A stretch of DNA of 64,000 nucleotides from Marisa cornuarietis (lineage: Eukaryota > Mollusca > Gastropoda > Architaenioglossa > Ampullariidae). A program made the position numbers and the translations under genes. Of this stretch, positions 13,501 to 23,540 are shown piece after piece. The notes under the pieces are model-generated. The model made no database searches. It was not told the DNA's origin and saw only the letters and a list, made by a program, of their open reading frames with translations. The stretch spans positions 1,178,001 through 1,242,000 of the forward strand of contig SMMW01000559.1 in the NCBI GenBank assembly GCA_004794655.1. The letters run 5' to 3'. How positions within the stretch are numbered: the first letter of the stretch is position 1; each line of letters starts with the position of its first letter.

Positions 13501-16500
13501 ACAACGGGTCAGCATGGGAGGCAAAGTCTCGACCACTCTGATCATAAATACCGGAGCCCCACAGGGGTGTGTTTTGTCCCCAATACTGTTCTCTGTTTAC
13601 ACTAGTGAAGTCCGGACGGAATTCTCGAAATGTTTGCAGATGATATGGCATTGGTTGCTCGGCTCAAGGACGAGAAGTCACTTGCAAGCTATTTCCTCCA
13701 GGTTCAAAAATTACACTCATGGTTTGAAGAAAACTTTCTGGTGCTCAATGTCTTTAAAACTAAAGAAGTGGTCCTTGACAGAAGAAAACATCAACCTGCC
13801 CACACCCCTATAATTATTGATAATGAGACAATAGAACAGGTGCAAAGTTTTAGGTACCTCGGCACAGTGCTAGACAGCAAACTGTCCTTTCATGAAAACA
13901 CCAGCATTGTTTCCAGGAAAGCACATCAGCGCCTGTTCCTGCTGAGGCAACTGAGGAATTTTGGTGTCAGTGGCCCTGTCCTTGAGTCAGTATATCGCAG
14001 TCTAATCGAAAGCATCTTAACATTCAATATGTCAGTGTGGTTTGGCGTTCTCTCTTTCAAAGATAAAGCTTGTTTAATGAGAGTGGTCAAGAGTGCCAGC
14101 AAGATCATTGGTTCTCCACAAAGACCTTTAGGTGATTTATACATCAAGGCTGTGAGGTTAAAGGCCGTCAGAATCATCACAGACCCCTCTCACCCACTAC
14201 ATCGCCACTTCCAAATGTTACCCTCTGGCCGCAGATGGAAGCAAGTGGTAGCCAGGAAGAGTGCCTTTGCCAAGTCATTCTTACCAACCGCAATAGCACT
14301 CCTGAACAGGACTAACAAATGTACCTAGCCTGAATGTCTGTGGGTGTGTGTGTGTAAGAGAGGAAGAAAATGTGCATCGGCTAACTGTCTTAGGTGTGCG
14401 AGGGCTAAGCATGAGTGTAACTGTATGAGTGTATGAGGTGTGATCGTAATTTGTTTTTTTTTTTTTTTTTTTTTTTTTCCAGTTTATTATGTATCCTTTT
14501 CTCCAGTTAATTGTGGGAGCTCCCAGCAACAAAGGAAAATTTCTATCTCTGTTGTGACCAGACATAGACAATAAAGATGTATTGTATTGTATTGTATTGT
14601 ATGAATAGGCTTTTGCACTCTGATAACCTAACCTCTAGTTTTAAGACTGTAGACTGGCTTTTCACATGCTTTATTTCCTATTTTAGCTCCAATCTATAAT
14701 TTTTTCACCGATTTCATTTTTAATCCGTCTTCTTGCACAGTGACACACCAACCAACCTTTGTAAGAACAAAGGAGGAGGAGGATGCAAAGCATGTTGCTT
14801 TTATAACATATGATCAGTCTTCTAATCACATTTACTTTCATCTCTTTGTGGGATATTTTAGACATGAAAATAGGAGGATGCTAATATACTTACTGTGATG
14901 CTTCCTAATACATGCAGAAGCCTGAAGTCTTGACAGGGTGAGCTTGAATGACCTTTAAAAACGGCCCAGAACCAGGACAGAACAGTGTGCCAGGCGATGT
15001 CTACCCGCGCCTCCTCCACAGAAATAGTGCTGAAACTACCTAAGCTGCTCACACTGCTTAAAGGATGCACCTAGAAAAAAGGAACTAAGATTAACATGTA
15101 AACACTGTTCTTATGCTTCAAATCTTTCTACACTGTCATGTTTAGATGAAAGCTTACTCAACAGTTAACAAATTTGTAAAAGTTCCTTTAGAGACAAACA
15201 GCAGGCAAAATTGGTGTTCATTCCAGATTCCAGAATTCTACAAAGGAGATAGATAATTTAGGAAAACACCCATACATGCATGCGTGTTCTCTCTCACACA
15301 CACAAACACTATTATGATCATTATTAGAACATTACACAACTAAATATAAAACTTGATCAGACTAAAGACTGTTAACCTTTAGAGTTCTTGCCACTTGGAA
15401 GGCAGCTAAAATTCGAGCTTGTCCAAAAGAGTTGACCCCCAGCCATAAAAGGGGAAAGGTCAAAGGAAGAAGTGGTAGAATTGCTTGTACCTGTGCACAA
15501 GTTGGTAAAAGGACAAAATGTATAGCATTTTATTTTTTGATGAAACTTGACAATGCAATGGCAGGTTTTGGTTTTCATTTGTATATTATTAAAATCTAAA
15601 AAAAAAGTTGTCACACAGAACTGGTTACATATCAATAAATAATAATTACATATCCAGAAAGGGTAACTGACAGCATTTTTTAAAAAGTACAAAACTGACA
15701 TGTTTTGATGTACCACTCACAGGTAGGATAAGCATCATTTCTGTCCAGTGTCCAGACGACAGCGGAAGATACAGATAGCGAAGACCTCCAGTAAGAAGCA
15801 TCAGTACCTGTATTATATCAACATCACAAAACAGTTTTAAGCCCAAAAATAATTCACACACATTCTTCCCCACTGTTGAAAGGTTTTGTTATACCAGTGA
15901 AGATGAATCTTAACATTTTTATTTCATGGCTCTGTGGCACTGAAATTAGGGTATTCTTAGTTTTAAGACAAAACAGAACACAGTAATCTTATTGGTGAAT
16001 TCTACATTAACCATGTTAGCAATATTGTTATCTCCTTAATGAAGTCATAAATCTGGCTTACATTTATACATTTCACATAATAACAGTGAAGAAATAAATA
16101 CAAGTTTCCATAGAAGGTGAATATAAAAAATAACCACAGTGCAGAATCATGAATATGACTGATAGAAGTATAGATACTAAAAGAAAAGCGCTGCGGTAGG
16201 AAACATTAACTAAACCAGATCTTTCTCATTCAGGCTCAACATAGAGGATGCAGATTATTTTACCAGATATATAGGTACCACTCTCTGCATGATCCAGATA
16301 AACACTACTTTATGGCACTCATTTGTTAGCACAGTATGAGGTGGTTTGATCTTCTTGTCCAAAATCATCCTGCCATCACAGGAAAAAAGCTGTGTGAGCT
16401 CAGTGCATTGTGTGTATTACCAGTGAATACATTCCCCAAATCATAGCATATTATCAACATGGAGTAACTAAAATTATTGATACAAGAATATTTTTATTAT

Positions 16501-19500
16501 AAATATTTGATGAAATAATAAATAGAAGAACACCTGAAATTACTAAACTTTCTCACGCTTAACAAAGAAACAGTCAAAACTAAACCATTCTAGCCTGGAT
16601 TAAAGACCACATTTTAGATTTTAGGGTTTGTTTTGGCCTGAAATTCTTCCTTGATCACAGCAATGATTAGCAATGATCTGGATGTGAATTAAAATTAACA
16701 CAACTTTAGAACGTGTAATTTTTTGAGAAACTGTTCAACTTGCAGTCTTCTCTTTCAGTTTGGATTGATGACATACTATGGTCATATGTGTCGCGTGTCA
16801 GACATTTTTTCTATGCCTGCATTTTTCTCAGCGCTTAGGATGCACCGTTAATAGAGAGGCAGCTTACAAAAGACAACAATTTCAAGGCTATTTTTATCTG
16901 GTGCGTGGGGGGAAGGTCGTGGGCTTTTTTCACTGACTGTAGCAAGGTTTGACGTCATGCCCTTGTTACGTCACCTGTCACCTGCTGGAGTGCTGAGCTT
17001 GCTGATTTCTTTAGCAGTAAGAGTTTGCTGTTCTTTGTCCCTCCCAGCCCTGTCCAGAGTTTTGGCGCAAAAAGCTTTCACGCACTTTAACGTGGCTTGG
17101 GTATGTTGGCAGATGGCGATTGGCTACAGACCCTGGGAGACATTGTAGCAAACTCCAGAGCGTAGCGTTCCTCAGGGCAGTTCTTACTAGATGCTGAGAG
17201 AAGCAGGTTGTGTAGAAAGCGGTGAGAGACCATCTAGGCAGAGTGCCGAGTGTCTGCCCAGCAGCCAGGAGTGACCATGCAAGCTAGGGGTACACTGGGA
17301 GGCTGGTACTGTTGGTGGATACAGTAGCCAGTAGTGACCACCGGGAGCTAGTGGAAAACCATGGGGCTGGTGTATGAGATTGGATGCAGTAACCGGTTGG
17401 TCACCACCGGGATCTGTGTGAGATCCAAGTGGATTTCCAGTGCTGCTCACGTAAGCAGGTGACTGTTGGACAATTCACAAGACGCATGGGTGAGTGCTTG
17501 ATTTCTTATGGGTTTTCAAATAGTGTTTTTCATATACGTGGAGTTCCTGTTCAGCAGACGAGAGGCTGCGCATATATGCGTGTGTGTGCAAGTTTATGTT
17601 TGCTCTGTGCTAGAGTCAAAACTTTGTCTGCTAGTATAAGAGTGGGACTGTATTAGAGTATCCCATGTTTGTTGATTTAAGGATGTAATTGCCGGGTCGC
17701 GCATTTGGTGCCACCCTTTTGTTGATTGACTGCTGGAAAGGAGAGCTCAATAAAATTGTATTAGGTCATAGCAATAGGTGGGTTTGGAGGGGGAGAGTTT
17801 TTGTATGAGTGTGTTGAAGCCACCTAGTGACCGATGTTCTTTTGTTTTTCCCACAAGCTTGCTTGTTTGCTTGCGTGCTTGTTTGTTTCTTCATTCTTCG
17901 TATCTTCTTTAGTTTTGTCTTCATGTGATCTTCTGGTAGGACTTGTAGTTTGTCATCACATTTCTTCTGCCCCTGAGTGTGCGGAGTCTCGACTTTTCTA
18001 CGTTTCGTCCATCCCTTTGTTTCTTCATTCCGTCACCGTCATCGTCCTGTCCTGCCTTGTGTGACGTGTGGTCAACAAAGCAGCTCAAACTGTGGACCAG
18101 CAGAGGGTCTCTGAGTACACCGGATGGGCAGTGAAGTGGTGGTCAGCACGAGGCCACAGAAACTGAAGGAGACAGTGTGAACAGAGTACTAAGTGTTTAG
18201 ATGTAATGTTAGGCCTGGAGGCCTACGGGGTGAGAACTCTAACAGTACTGTGCCACAGTGTGTGCGGGTGTTTGTTTTTTATTATTATTATCCCCCTTGT
18301 TTAGGTCGTTTTTTGTGTGGGTGTTTTCTTTTACGTGTTTATGTGTCTATGTATTTTCCACGTTTATTTCATCTATGTGTAATTAAAGTTTTTAATTGTA
18401 ATGTTCATTTTGTCTTTGTTGTGGTCTACGCTCCTTAGAGGTTCGTTAGGTACGTCATGTCCCACGTTTTCGCCGAGAGAGTGGGGGTGTGTTCGTGCCA
18501 GCTGTGTGAGCGGTTGCGAGCGTGCATCCGGCGAGGTTGGGGACAATCCACGACAATATGATTCTTTAAATTCTTACAAATGCTGCAAAAGCATGAAATG
18601 ACATACTTTGTATCCTAACCTTGTATGGTAAGCAGTCATTAATAATAAAGTAAATGCATATTTCAACACCACTACTGATCAAATCACAAAGAAATTTCTG
18701 CAAATATGCAACAAACAAACAAACAAACAAAATGTGAAAGCAGATTATGTTTTGATCGAGTGCAGGATAGGAAAAAGATGCCCAATTTCAAACAATTGGG
18801 AAACCCTGCCATCATTTTCATTTTTAACAATATGCAAGAAACATTTATTACTACCTTAAGTTGTGGATGATGGGTGTCTCCAAAAGACAAAAGTCACTAG
18901 GAGTGAGTGGCATTCTGCCTCGTGGACCAGGTGTGGCATCAGGACTAATTGTCTCCATTTCTGGTGTGTAGGCTTCACCTCCTTCAAGTGTGCAGGGCTG
19001 GCCTTCTGTCTGCAACTGATAATAAAAAAAACCACAAGGTTTGAAAAAAAAACCCCAACCAATAAGTAAAAAGGATTACTGGCCCACTGAGTAGTGAGCT
19101 GTAAGGAGCTCACCATGTCTAAGGCATGACATGTAAAAGACAGGAGCTCAGCCATCTCCTTCTGCTGCCTTTACCCTCCCTGATAATTTACAGGATATTG
19201 TAAAGAAAATATTCCACAAGGTTTGGTTGTTTGGTTGAAGGGGTGAGGGGGGTTATAATCACACAACCTTGAAAGTAAATTTGTAGTCATTGCTTGAGTT
19301 GTGACTTTTATATAGAGTAGATAAAAAAAAAAACCTGTATCACTTATCCGTTTGACTTACAACAATGAAAAAGAAAATATGCACACAAAATAAATGCCCA
19401 ATGATGCATTTCCATAGTCTTTTTATTCCCAATCCCAATCATCCTACTCCAAAAAAGGAAAAAAAAATACCTCTATCTCCTCACACCTGCCTGGAGCCTT

Positions 19501-22080
19501 ATAACCTGGTCGTACTTTTATGACATCCCCACGCACAAGCAGTGGCTCTGGAAGGTTGACAAGCTGAGCATCTCGCTTAGTCCATTGAAGTGAAATACAT
19601 GGTGATATAGAAGTGTTGTTATCGTTGTAACTTACTGCACTCCATTTGTGATTTTTCTGGCACTCTAGGGCATAACAATGATAAAAATATTATGAAAAAA
19701 AACTAAAAGCCCAAATCACCAAAGAAAAAAAATAATAATGGGGAATTATATAGCGCTTTTCCAATGATTTGCTCTAAGCAAATTACATAAATAGTATACA
19801 GATTGAATCATAACCATGCACTCATATTCGCCTATATAACAGACATGCTCACTTCTACAACAGACACCCGCTCATACACAAAGTAAATTACAGACACACA
19901 TTATGCATGCTCATGGTCAGGACAAAGTCACAGTCAAGTTGCGTCTTACGTTTGACCTAAAGGTGATAAAACAAATCAGAATGACGAAGGCTGGTGGGTA
20001 GGTAATTTGTTCCAAGGTGATGGGGCTTGGTAGGAGAAAGACCTCTGTCCATACATCTTTGTCTTAGTGGGACTCATGGAAGCTTGGTGTAATGAAGTAA
20101 TGACTGATAATTATCTACTGAACTGAAACTGGTGGGGGTGGCCTATACTCAAAGCATGAAAACACAAACAAGTTTTCCACATGCTTATGTGGATGTATGA
20201 GTTTGCTTGCGTACAATTTTGGCAGTTAAATTTTAACATGAACTAGAAAAGTCTGCTGACATAAGCAGACTGGTTCTGTTCTTTTCTAGCTTCTGGCATA
20301 TGCCATGCTTATTACTTTGACATGTCATAGGTAATAATGCCAAATGCATGCAGGATTATAATAATTTAGATCTTTTTCAGTTGTTTTTTTTGTATCTTAG
20401 AAAAAGTTACTCACAGTGCCTTCTATAATAACATTCTATGATGTATGGCATTACAACAATATCTGCAAATTTTGAACTTTTAATTGTAATTTAGTTTTTC
20501 CCCTTTTATTTAAAGTTTTATATCTTTCTTTTTTTGTGGAACATGTGAATTTCATGGGCACACAGGTGATTCTGAATGTCACAGTCATATTCTGAATGAG
20601 TTAAATGTCTGCCAAAACATGCAGAAAGACATGAAAAATATGCATTGGTTGGTTAAAAAAACCAAAGAAAAGCGGGAACCTGAGATAGTATGGATAAGAT
20701 TTTTAGTGAGTTGGAGGGCCTCTCTTTTCCACTTTGCAGTATTCCAGCAACATAGGGTCACATTGCCAAACACAGTCAGCAGCAGAATGAATGCTTCAAT
20801 CACTATCCAAGTGCGATCACCAGAGCCACTTCTGTATAATGCAAAAATATAAACACTGATTTCAATAATAAAACTTCAACCTTAATGCACAAAATTTTCA
20901 GTCATGCAATTTCAGTTTTCTTCTGTAATTGCTAACAATACTGCCATTCTACACTTAAATACAAACATTTTACGCAGTCATAAAGGTACGGTACATTTCT
21001 CTTGAACAAAATCATTAAAAGGTTTATCAAATGTATTTAGATAGTTCCAGGTCACAACAGTTTGAACATAAATGAGCTGCAAACAAGCATGCATACACAC
21101 TCACATATATACATGTATGCAAGCCCATATCTCTCTTTGGCTGTACTTTAAAAATAACAAAGAGCAAAGAAAGACCATTGTCAAATCTTCAGTGGTACCA
21201 AAACAACCACCAATGCTATAAAACTGATAATAATGATGATTATTCTTCCATATAGTTCAACCAAATCATGCACTTACCCTTCACTCTCAAATAAGAATAC
21301 TGCTACCAAGAGCATACAGCTACCAGCAAGGACTGTCATGGCAGCTGGCCATGGATAAAGCTTGCCAACACAGAATTTCAGTGCTTCCACGTGGTGTTTC
21401 CATCCCTGTTCCATCTTTTCAAATTCAGCAACCAGCTCGGTGAGCTCTTTGTGCAGTTCCAACAACGCCTCTGAAGTGGTATATCCATTATGTCTCTTTT
21501 TTGTTTCTGTGGCTGCCTGAATAATTAGATAGTTTCTTTTTGCAATTTTATTATTTTAATAGTTGCTTTCATTATGCTTTTCGGTCGATGTGCAAGCATT
21601 TGTGATCCACAGGTAAAATAAAGGTTTATGTAGTTCTAAGTGCTGAGAAATCTGCGAGTGGGAAGACCATCTAATGAGCCTACGATCATACAACAAAGTT
21701 ATTGTCATCATTTTAATGTGTGAAATAAATGTAAATGTTGAATAGTAATAAGGAAGAGAAAGAGAATGGTTACATTCCATTGGCATTTATCGCACATACA
21801 GACGCACCAAGAAAATGTATAATCAAATATGAACTGACAAAGCCCCCCACCCCCTCCAATGTAAGTAAGGGTTTTGTGGATACTCTACCTTACAATTCTG
21901 AGTGTGAATTCATTTTACTCTTTACAATATCAACCTGGAGCAAACGATATGTTCAACTACAGCGTGTGTGCTTGATTTCCATGCTTGTCTACTAGCGTTC
22001 TAATTTGCAGAACCGAAAAGTGAAAATAAATCGATGACTTCGTGAATGCCACTGTTTCCTAACACATTAATTCTCACCAT
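1538..22080 (-). CDS. TMEM94: TMEM94, ER multi-pass P-type-ATPase-like protein
   Basis: Exons in transcript order (descending): 22080-22078 (ATG only), 21516-21278, 20831-20680, 19664-19471, 19015-18855, 16369-16264, 15807-15721, 15490-15377, 15070-14894, 12277-12061, 11661-11597, 9759-9694, 9252-9131, 8447-8354, 8004-7896, 7723-7621, 7402-7256, 7045-6865, 6580-6497, 6133-5513, 5234-5135, 4897-4789, 4605-4431, 3924-3679, 3233-3097, 2893-2790, 2353-2260, 1950-1783, 1610-1538. All borders are GT-AG, phases match, and the sum is 4248 bases = 1415 residues (human about 1356). Recognised blocks: AQLVNLPEPLLVRGDVIKVR, LETPIIHN, GTADIVLDNCTDYW, EKMGLEAGWNCHISL, RPHLKEVDNVPLLVNLFTDC, the C-terminal membrane cluster and the ending KLGMNSPF. 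Two N-terminal membrane segments (near residues 55-78 and 87-107) precede the actuator-like region. The family localises to the ER and has been described as a Mg2+ transporter; no canonical DKTGT motif is present. A serine/acid-rich insert fills the 621-base exon. The first exon is the least certain part. Confidence 0.93.
6217..6300. repeat. (GT)n microsatellite with GTGTGC/GAGTGT extension
   Basis: A perfect run of GT dinucleotides of about 24 bases is followed by degenerate GT/GA-rich sequence, inside a TMEM94 intron. It creates spurious open frames on both strands. Confidence 0.9.
8794..9061. mobile_element. MITE family A, copy 1 (CAGGGGCCAGTTGCA termini)
   Basis: The left end reads CAGGGGCCAGTTGCACAACA and the right end TGTTGTGCAACTAGCCCC, so the two ends are inverted repeats of 18-20 bases. 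A second copy sits at about 27191-27463 with nearly the same internal sequence. At about 270 bases with no coding capacity it behaves as a non-autonomous DNA transposon. No target-site duplication could be recognised. It lies in the TMEM94 intron between 8447 and 9131, close to the exon border. Confidence 0.8.
10060..10445 (+). mobile_element. 3' end of a CR1/L2-like LINE
   Basis: Read in one plus frame with a few gaps, the sequence gives VAPLLWNSLPLSTKESDSLA followed by TFKKKLKTHLFQMD and a stop, the typical last residues of CR1/L2-type reverse-transcriptase proteins. The same ending type ([18 protein letters not shown]) is in the larger LINE at 29.3-33.0 kb. A 3' UTR follows with GCGATGCGGAAACTAGCGC and an ATC-rich tail (ATCATCATTATCATC) ending near 10445. 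Everything 5' of the last 70 codons is missing. It is antisense to TMEM94. Confidence 0.7.
10446..11260 (-). mobile_element. DIRS-like retroelement remnant (RNase H end and tyrosine recombinase)
   Basis: On the minus strand, reading from about 11240 downward: CHIPGCLNVLAYVLSR, then LFSATHQFF and TKLPSFVSPMPS, then DALSIPCWDRILAYTLHLQ. These match the HIPG-NVLAD-LSR, DLFAT-N-KLP-FVSP and VDAL motifs at the C-terminal end of DIRS-type RT-RNase H proteins. Further down, DSFFLWLFHERKLTPFTIEG (about 10780-10720) and WKKTVFLLALAAAARVSEIH (about 10610-10550) fit the N-terminal SAM-like and core domains of a DIRS tyrosine recombinase. The reading frame is broken by indels, the RT is absent and the catalytic R-H-R-Y tail is not seen. 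It lies in sense orientation in a TMEM94 intron. Confidence 0.7.
12440..14603 (+). mobile_element. 5'-truncated LINE with reverse transcriptase, (ATTGT)n tail
   Basis: The plus-strand frame at 12443-13620 encodes a pre-RT region, then RT blocks PFKAPGPDGLKGRVLRSCAQ, LNDFRPVALTPILAKCMERV, ILFMDFSSAFNTIQPHLLLQ and INTGAPQGCVLSPILFS. The active-site box FADD (13633-13644) is in a different frame, so a frameshift lies near 13620. The second frame runs to 14328 and ends with HRHFQMLPSGRRWKQV and a stop. A 3' UTR with a long poly-T run (about 14454-14478) closes with repeats of ATTGT (14577-14601). The endonuclease domain is missing. The style fits the Jockey/CR1/Rex1 group; exact clade is uncertain. 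It is antisense to TMEM94 in the intron between 14894 and 12277 and is not functional. Confidence 0.88.
16700..18600. other. Unclassified insertion-like sequence in a TMEM94 intron
   Basis: This 2.5-kb intron has a middle part that is clearly richer in G and C than the flanks. It has an imperfect 60-64-base tandem repeat (separate entry), paired TGACGTCA/TTACGTCA-like sites near 16950-16970, and several non-homologous open frames. No reverse transcriptase, transposase or terminal repeat was recognised. It looks like inserted DNA of an unknown element, but that is inference from composition only. Confidence 0.4.
17255..17420. repeat. Imperfect tandem repeat, unit about 60-64 bases, three copies
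   Basis: The phrases GCAGCCAGGAGTGACCA (17261), ACAGTAGCCAGTAGTGACCA (17321) and GCAGTAACCGGTTGGTCACC (17386) recur at spacings of about 60 and 64 bases, each followed by a CGGGAGCTAG- or GGATCTG-like segment and a GGCTGGT box. The units have diverged by both substitutions and small indels. Confidence 0.65.
19715..20110 (-). mobile_element. LINE/SINE 3'-end relic with TATAGCGC terminus
   Basis: An AATAATAATGGGG stretch is followed by ATTATATAGCGCTTTTCC, the reverse complement of the GGAAAAGCGCTATATAAT end seen on CR1/L2-like elements; comparable ends are at 32.93 kb and 42.92 kb on the plus strand. The next 350 bases are moderately repetitive and lack a reading frame. It sits in a TMEM94 intron and holds no exon. 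Confidence 0.45.
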
Positions 22081-22274
22081 TTTATTTGCACGCAACCTTT
22101 AGCCTCGTAGGAGACATTTCAAAGATGAATGTCAGAACGTGATATACGCTTCTAGAAATGTGTGTTTTATAGCCGCATCTTTGTTACATCTTGCATTTTC
22201 TTCAGTTCATGTTGCAATAACATCAACAACTTAGAAGCCATAGCCTGAGAGCACTGAACGCAAATAGAGGCTAG

Positions 22275-22415
22275 CCGAGACGGGGGCCGGTCGATTCGCC
22301 CCAAGACCAATTCGTCCCACACCGAAAGTCAATTCGTCCCACGTAGGTCCAATTCGTCCCACGCATGGTCCAATTCGTCCCAAGACAGAAAAGCCAGTTC
22401 GTCCCAAGCTCAAAA
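22275..22415. repeat. Cluster of AATTCGTCCCA motifs
   Basis: At least five copies of AATTCGTCCCA (or AGTTCGTCCCA, GATTCGCCCCA) occur within 140 bases, separated by unequal spacers of 10-20 bases. On the minus strand it reads TGGGACGAATTGG repeatedly. The open frame seen here on the minus strand is a product of the repeat. It lies about 200 bases upstream of the proposed TMEM94 start. Confidence 0.85.
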
Positions 22416-22559
22416 AGGCGATGAAACTAGTAGCTATTACCGTCAAATATTACCAAAAGAGTCATATGTCTTTCGAACAATAGAGTTATAATTAGATACG
22501 CAATCTCAGCTGCCTATTTTAAGCAGAGCCATGCGAATAAGTTAAGCCACCATTTTATT

Positions 22560-22785
22560 AAACAAAGATGGCCACTAGTCAATACGCACGCAGCGCACGT
22601 ATCTTACAATGGCAAATAGACGTGATTTTTCTTTTAGATTTTGTCAGCATTTTGTTGTGAACTTATAGTTTGATTTTTAAAATTTTTCTTATCATTATTA
22701 AAAATGTCCGTTAGCCAATAGGCTTGCAGCGGACGTATCTTACAATGGCAAATAGACATAATGTTTCTCTTCAATTAACACAATG
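22560..22785. repeat. Tandem duplication, period about 135 bases
   Basis: CGTATCTTACAATGGCAAAT followed by AGACGTGATT (first copy, about 22598) or AGACATAATG (second copy, about 22735) is shared exactly in the core, and both are preceded by an ATGGCCACTAGTCAATA / ATGTCCGTTAGCCAATA segment. A weaker third relative (ACATCTTACAA) follows near 22883. Confidence 0.7.
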
Positions 22786-23309
22786 CTTAGATTTTGTTGT
22801 GGACTTGTCGCTGTCATTAGTTAGTCTTTAGCTGGAGGTTCGTCGCAGAGACGTCGCGGATCGAGTAGACATTTACATTAAAGCACATCTTACAAACTGT
22901 TGGAATAAAACTAAATTAAGTTTAAAAAATCTTATTTTTACTTATACAAAATACAAGTTCACAATAAAATGATGACAAGGAGCGATTGGGCCCTTTGCTA
23001 CAACATAGACTTTAGAGAAAATGTGATAAATTAAAACTAATGACCGTTCTAGAAACCTTTATTTCGTACAGATAGTAGACTGAACCTCATCTTACAATGA
23101 GTTTCGACACCAATAATGAACCTGACTTCCGAAGAACCTTGATAGTGATAATCATACTGTATCATATTTGTTTTCTGCGCGCGCCTCTCGCTCCTATATC
23201 ACCATATATCATTTATTCATTCATTCACTTGACCTTCAAGGGACTATAAATTCAAACTGTTTAAGATTCTGAAAAATAATGGAATCATTTCAGAGTTAAC
23301 GAGGAAGAT

Positions 23310-23540
23310 TTGGATTTGTAAAGCGCATTTCTCCGTGTGGGTATGAAGTTCAGTGCGCTGCACAAGAAAGACTACAGACGAACCGACAGTTGACCATACA
23401 ATAAACATAAAGTCCGCAAACACCTGACACCAAGGGGAAAAAAAGGTGCACGGTGAAGAATTGACGAGTGGGCGGAACTCTATTCTCGAGTATGCAAGAT
23501 ATTTCTCAAAGAGATGGGTTTTGAGGCTGGATGAGTTAAC
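23310..23540 (+). repeat. Dispersed repeat family B, copy 1
   Basis: The segment TTTGTAAAGCGCATTTCTCC, an AGTTCAGTGCGCTGCACAAG block and CCGACAGTTGACCATACAAT recur near 51190-51400 as TTTGTAGAGTGCATTTTTCC, AGCTCAATGCACTGTGCACA and CCGACAGTCAACCATACAAT in the same order and strand. A weaker relative is near 34110-34200 (ATAAGCACATTTTCCCAC). The AGCGCATTT motif suggests an untranslated LINE or SINE tail; type unknown. Confidence 0.6.

Noticed and set aside
17834..18064. 76-codon plus frame, hydrophobic, possible small membrane protein
   Set aside because: Low-complexity CTTGCTTG and TTC runs explain it; no conserved start context or homologue.
22231..22446. 71-codon minus frame with repeated GRIG/WDEL peptides
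   Set aside because: It is the translation of the AATTCGTCCCA motif array.
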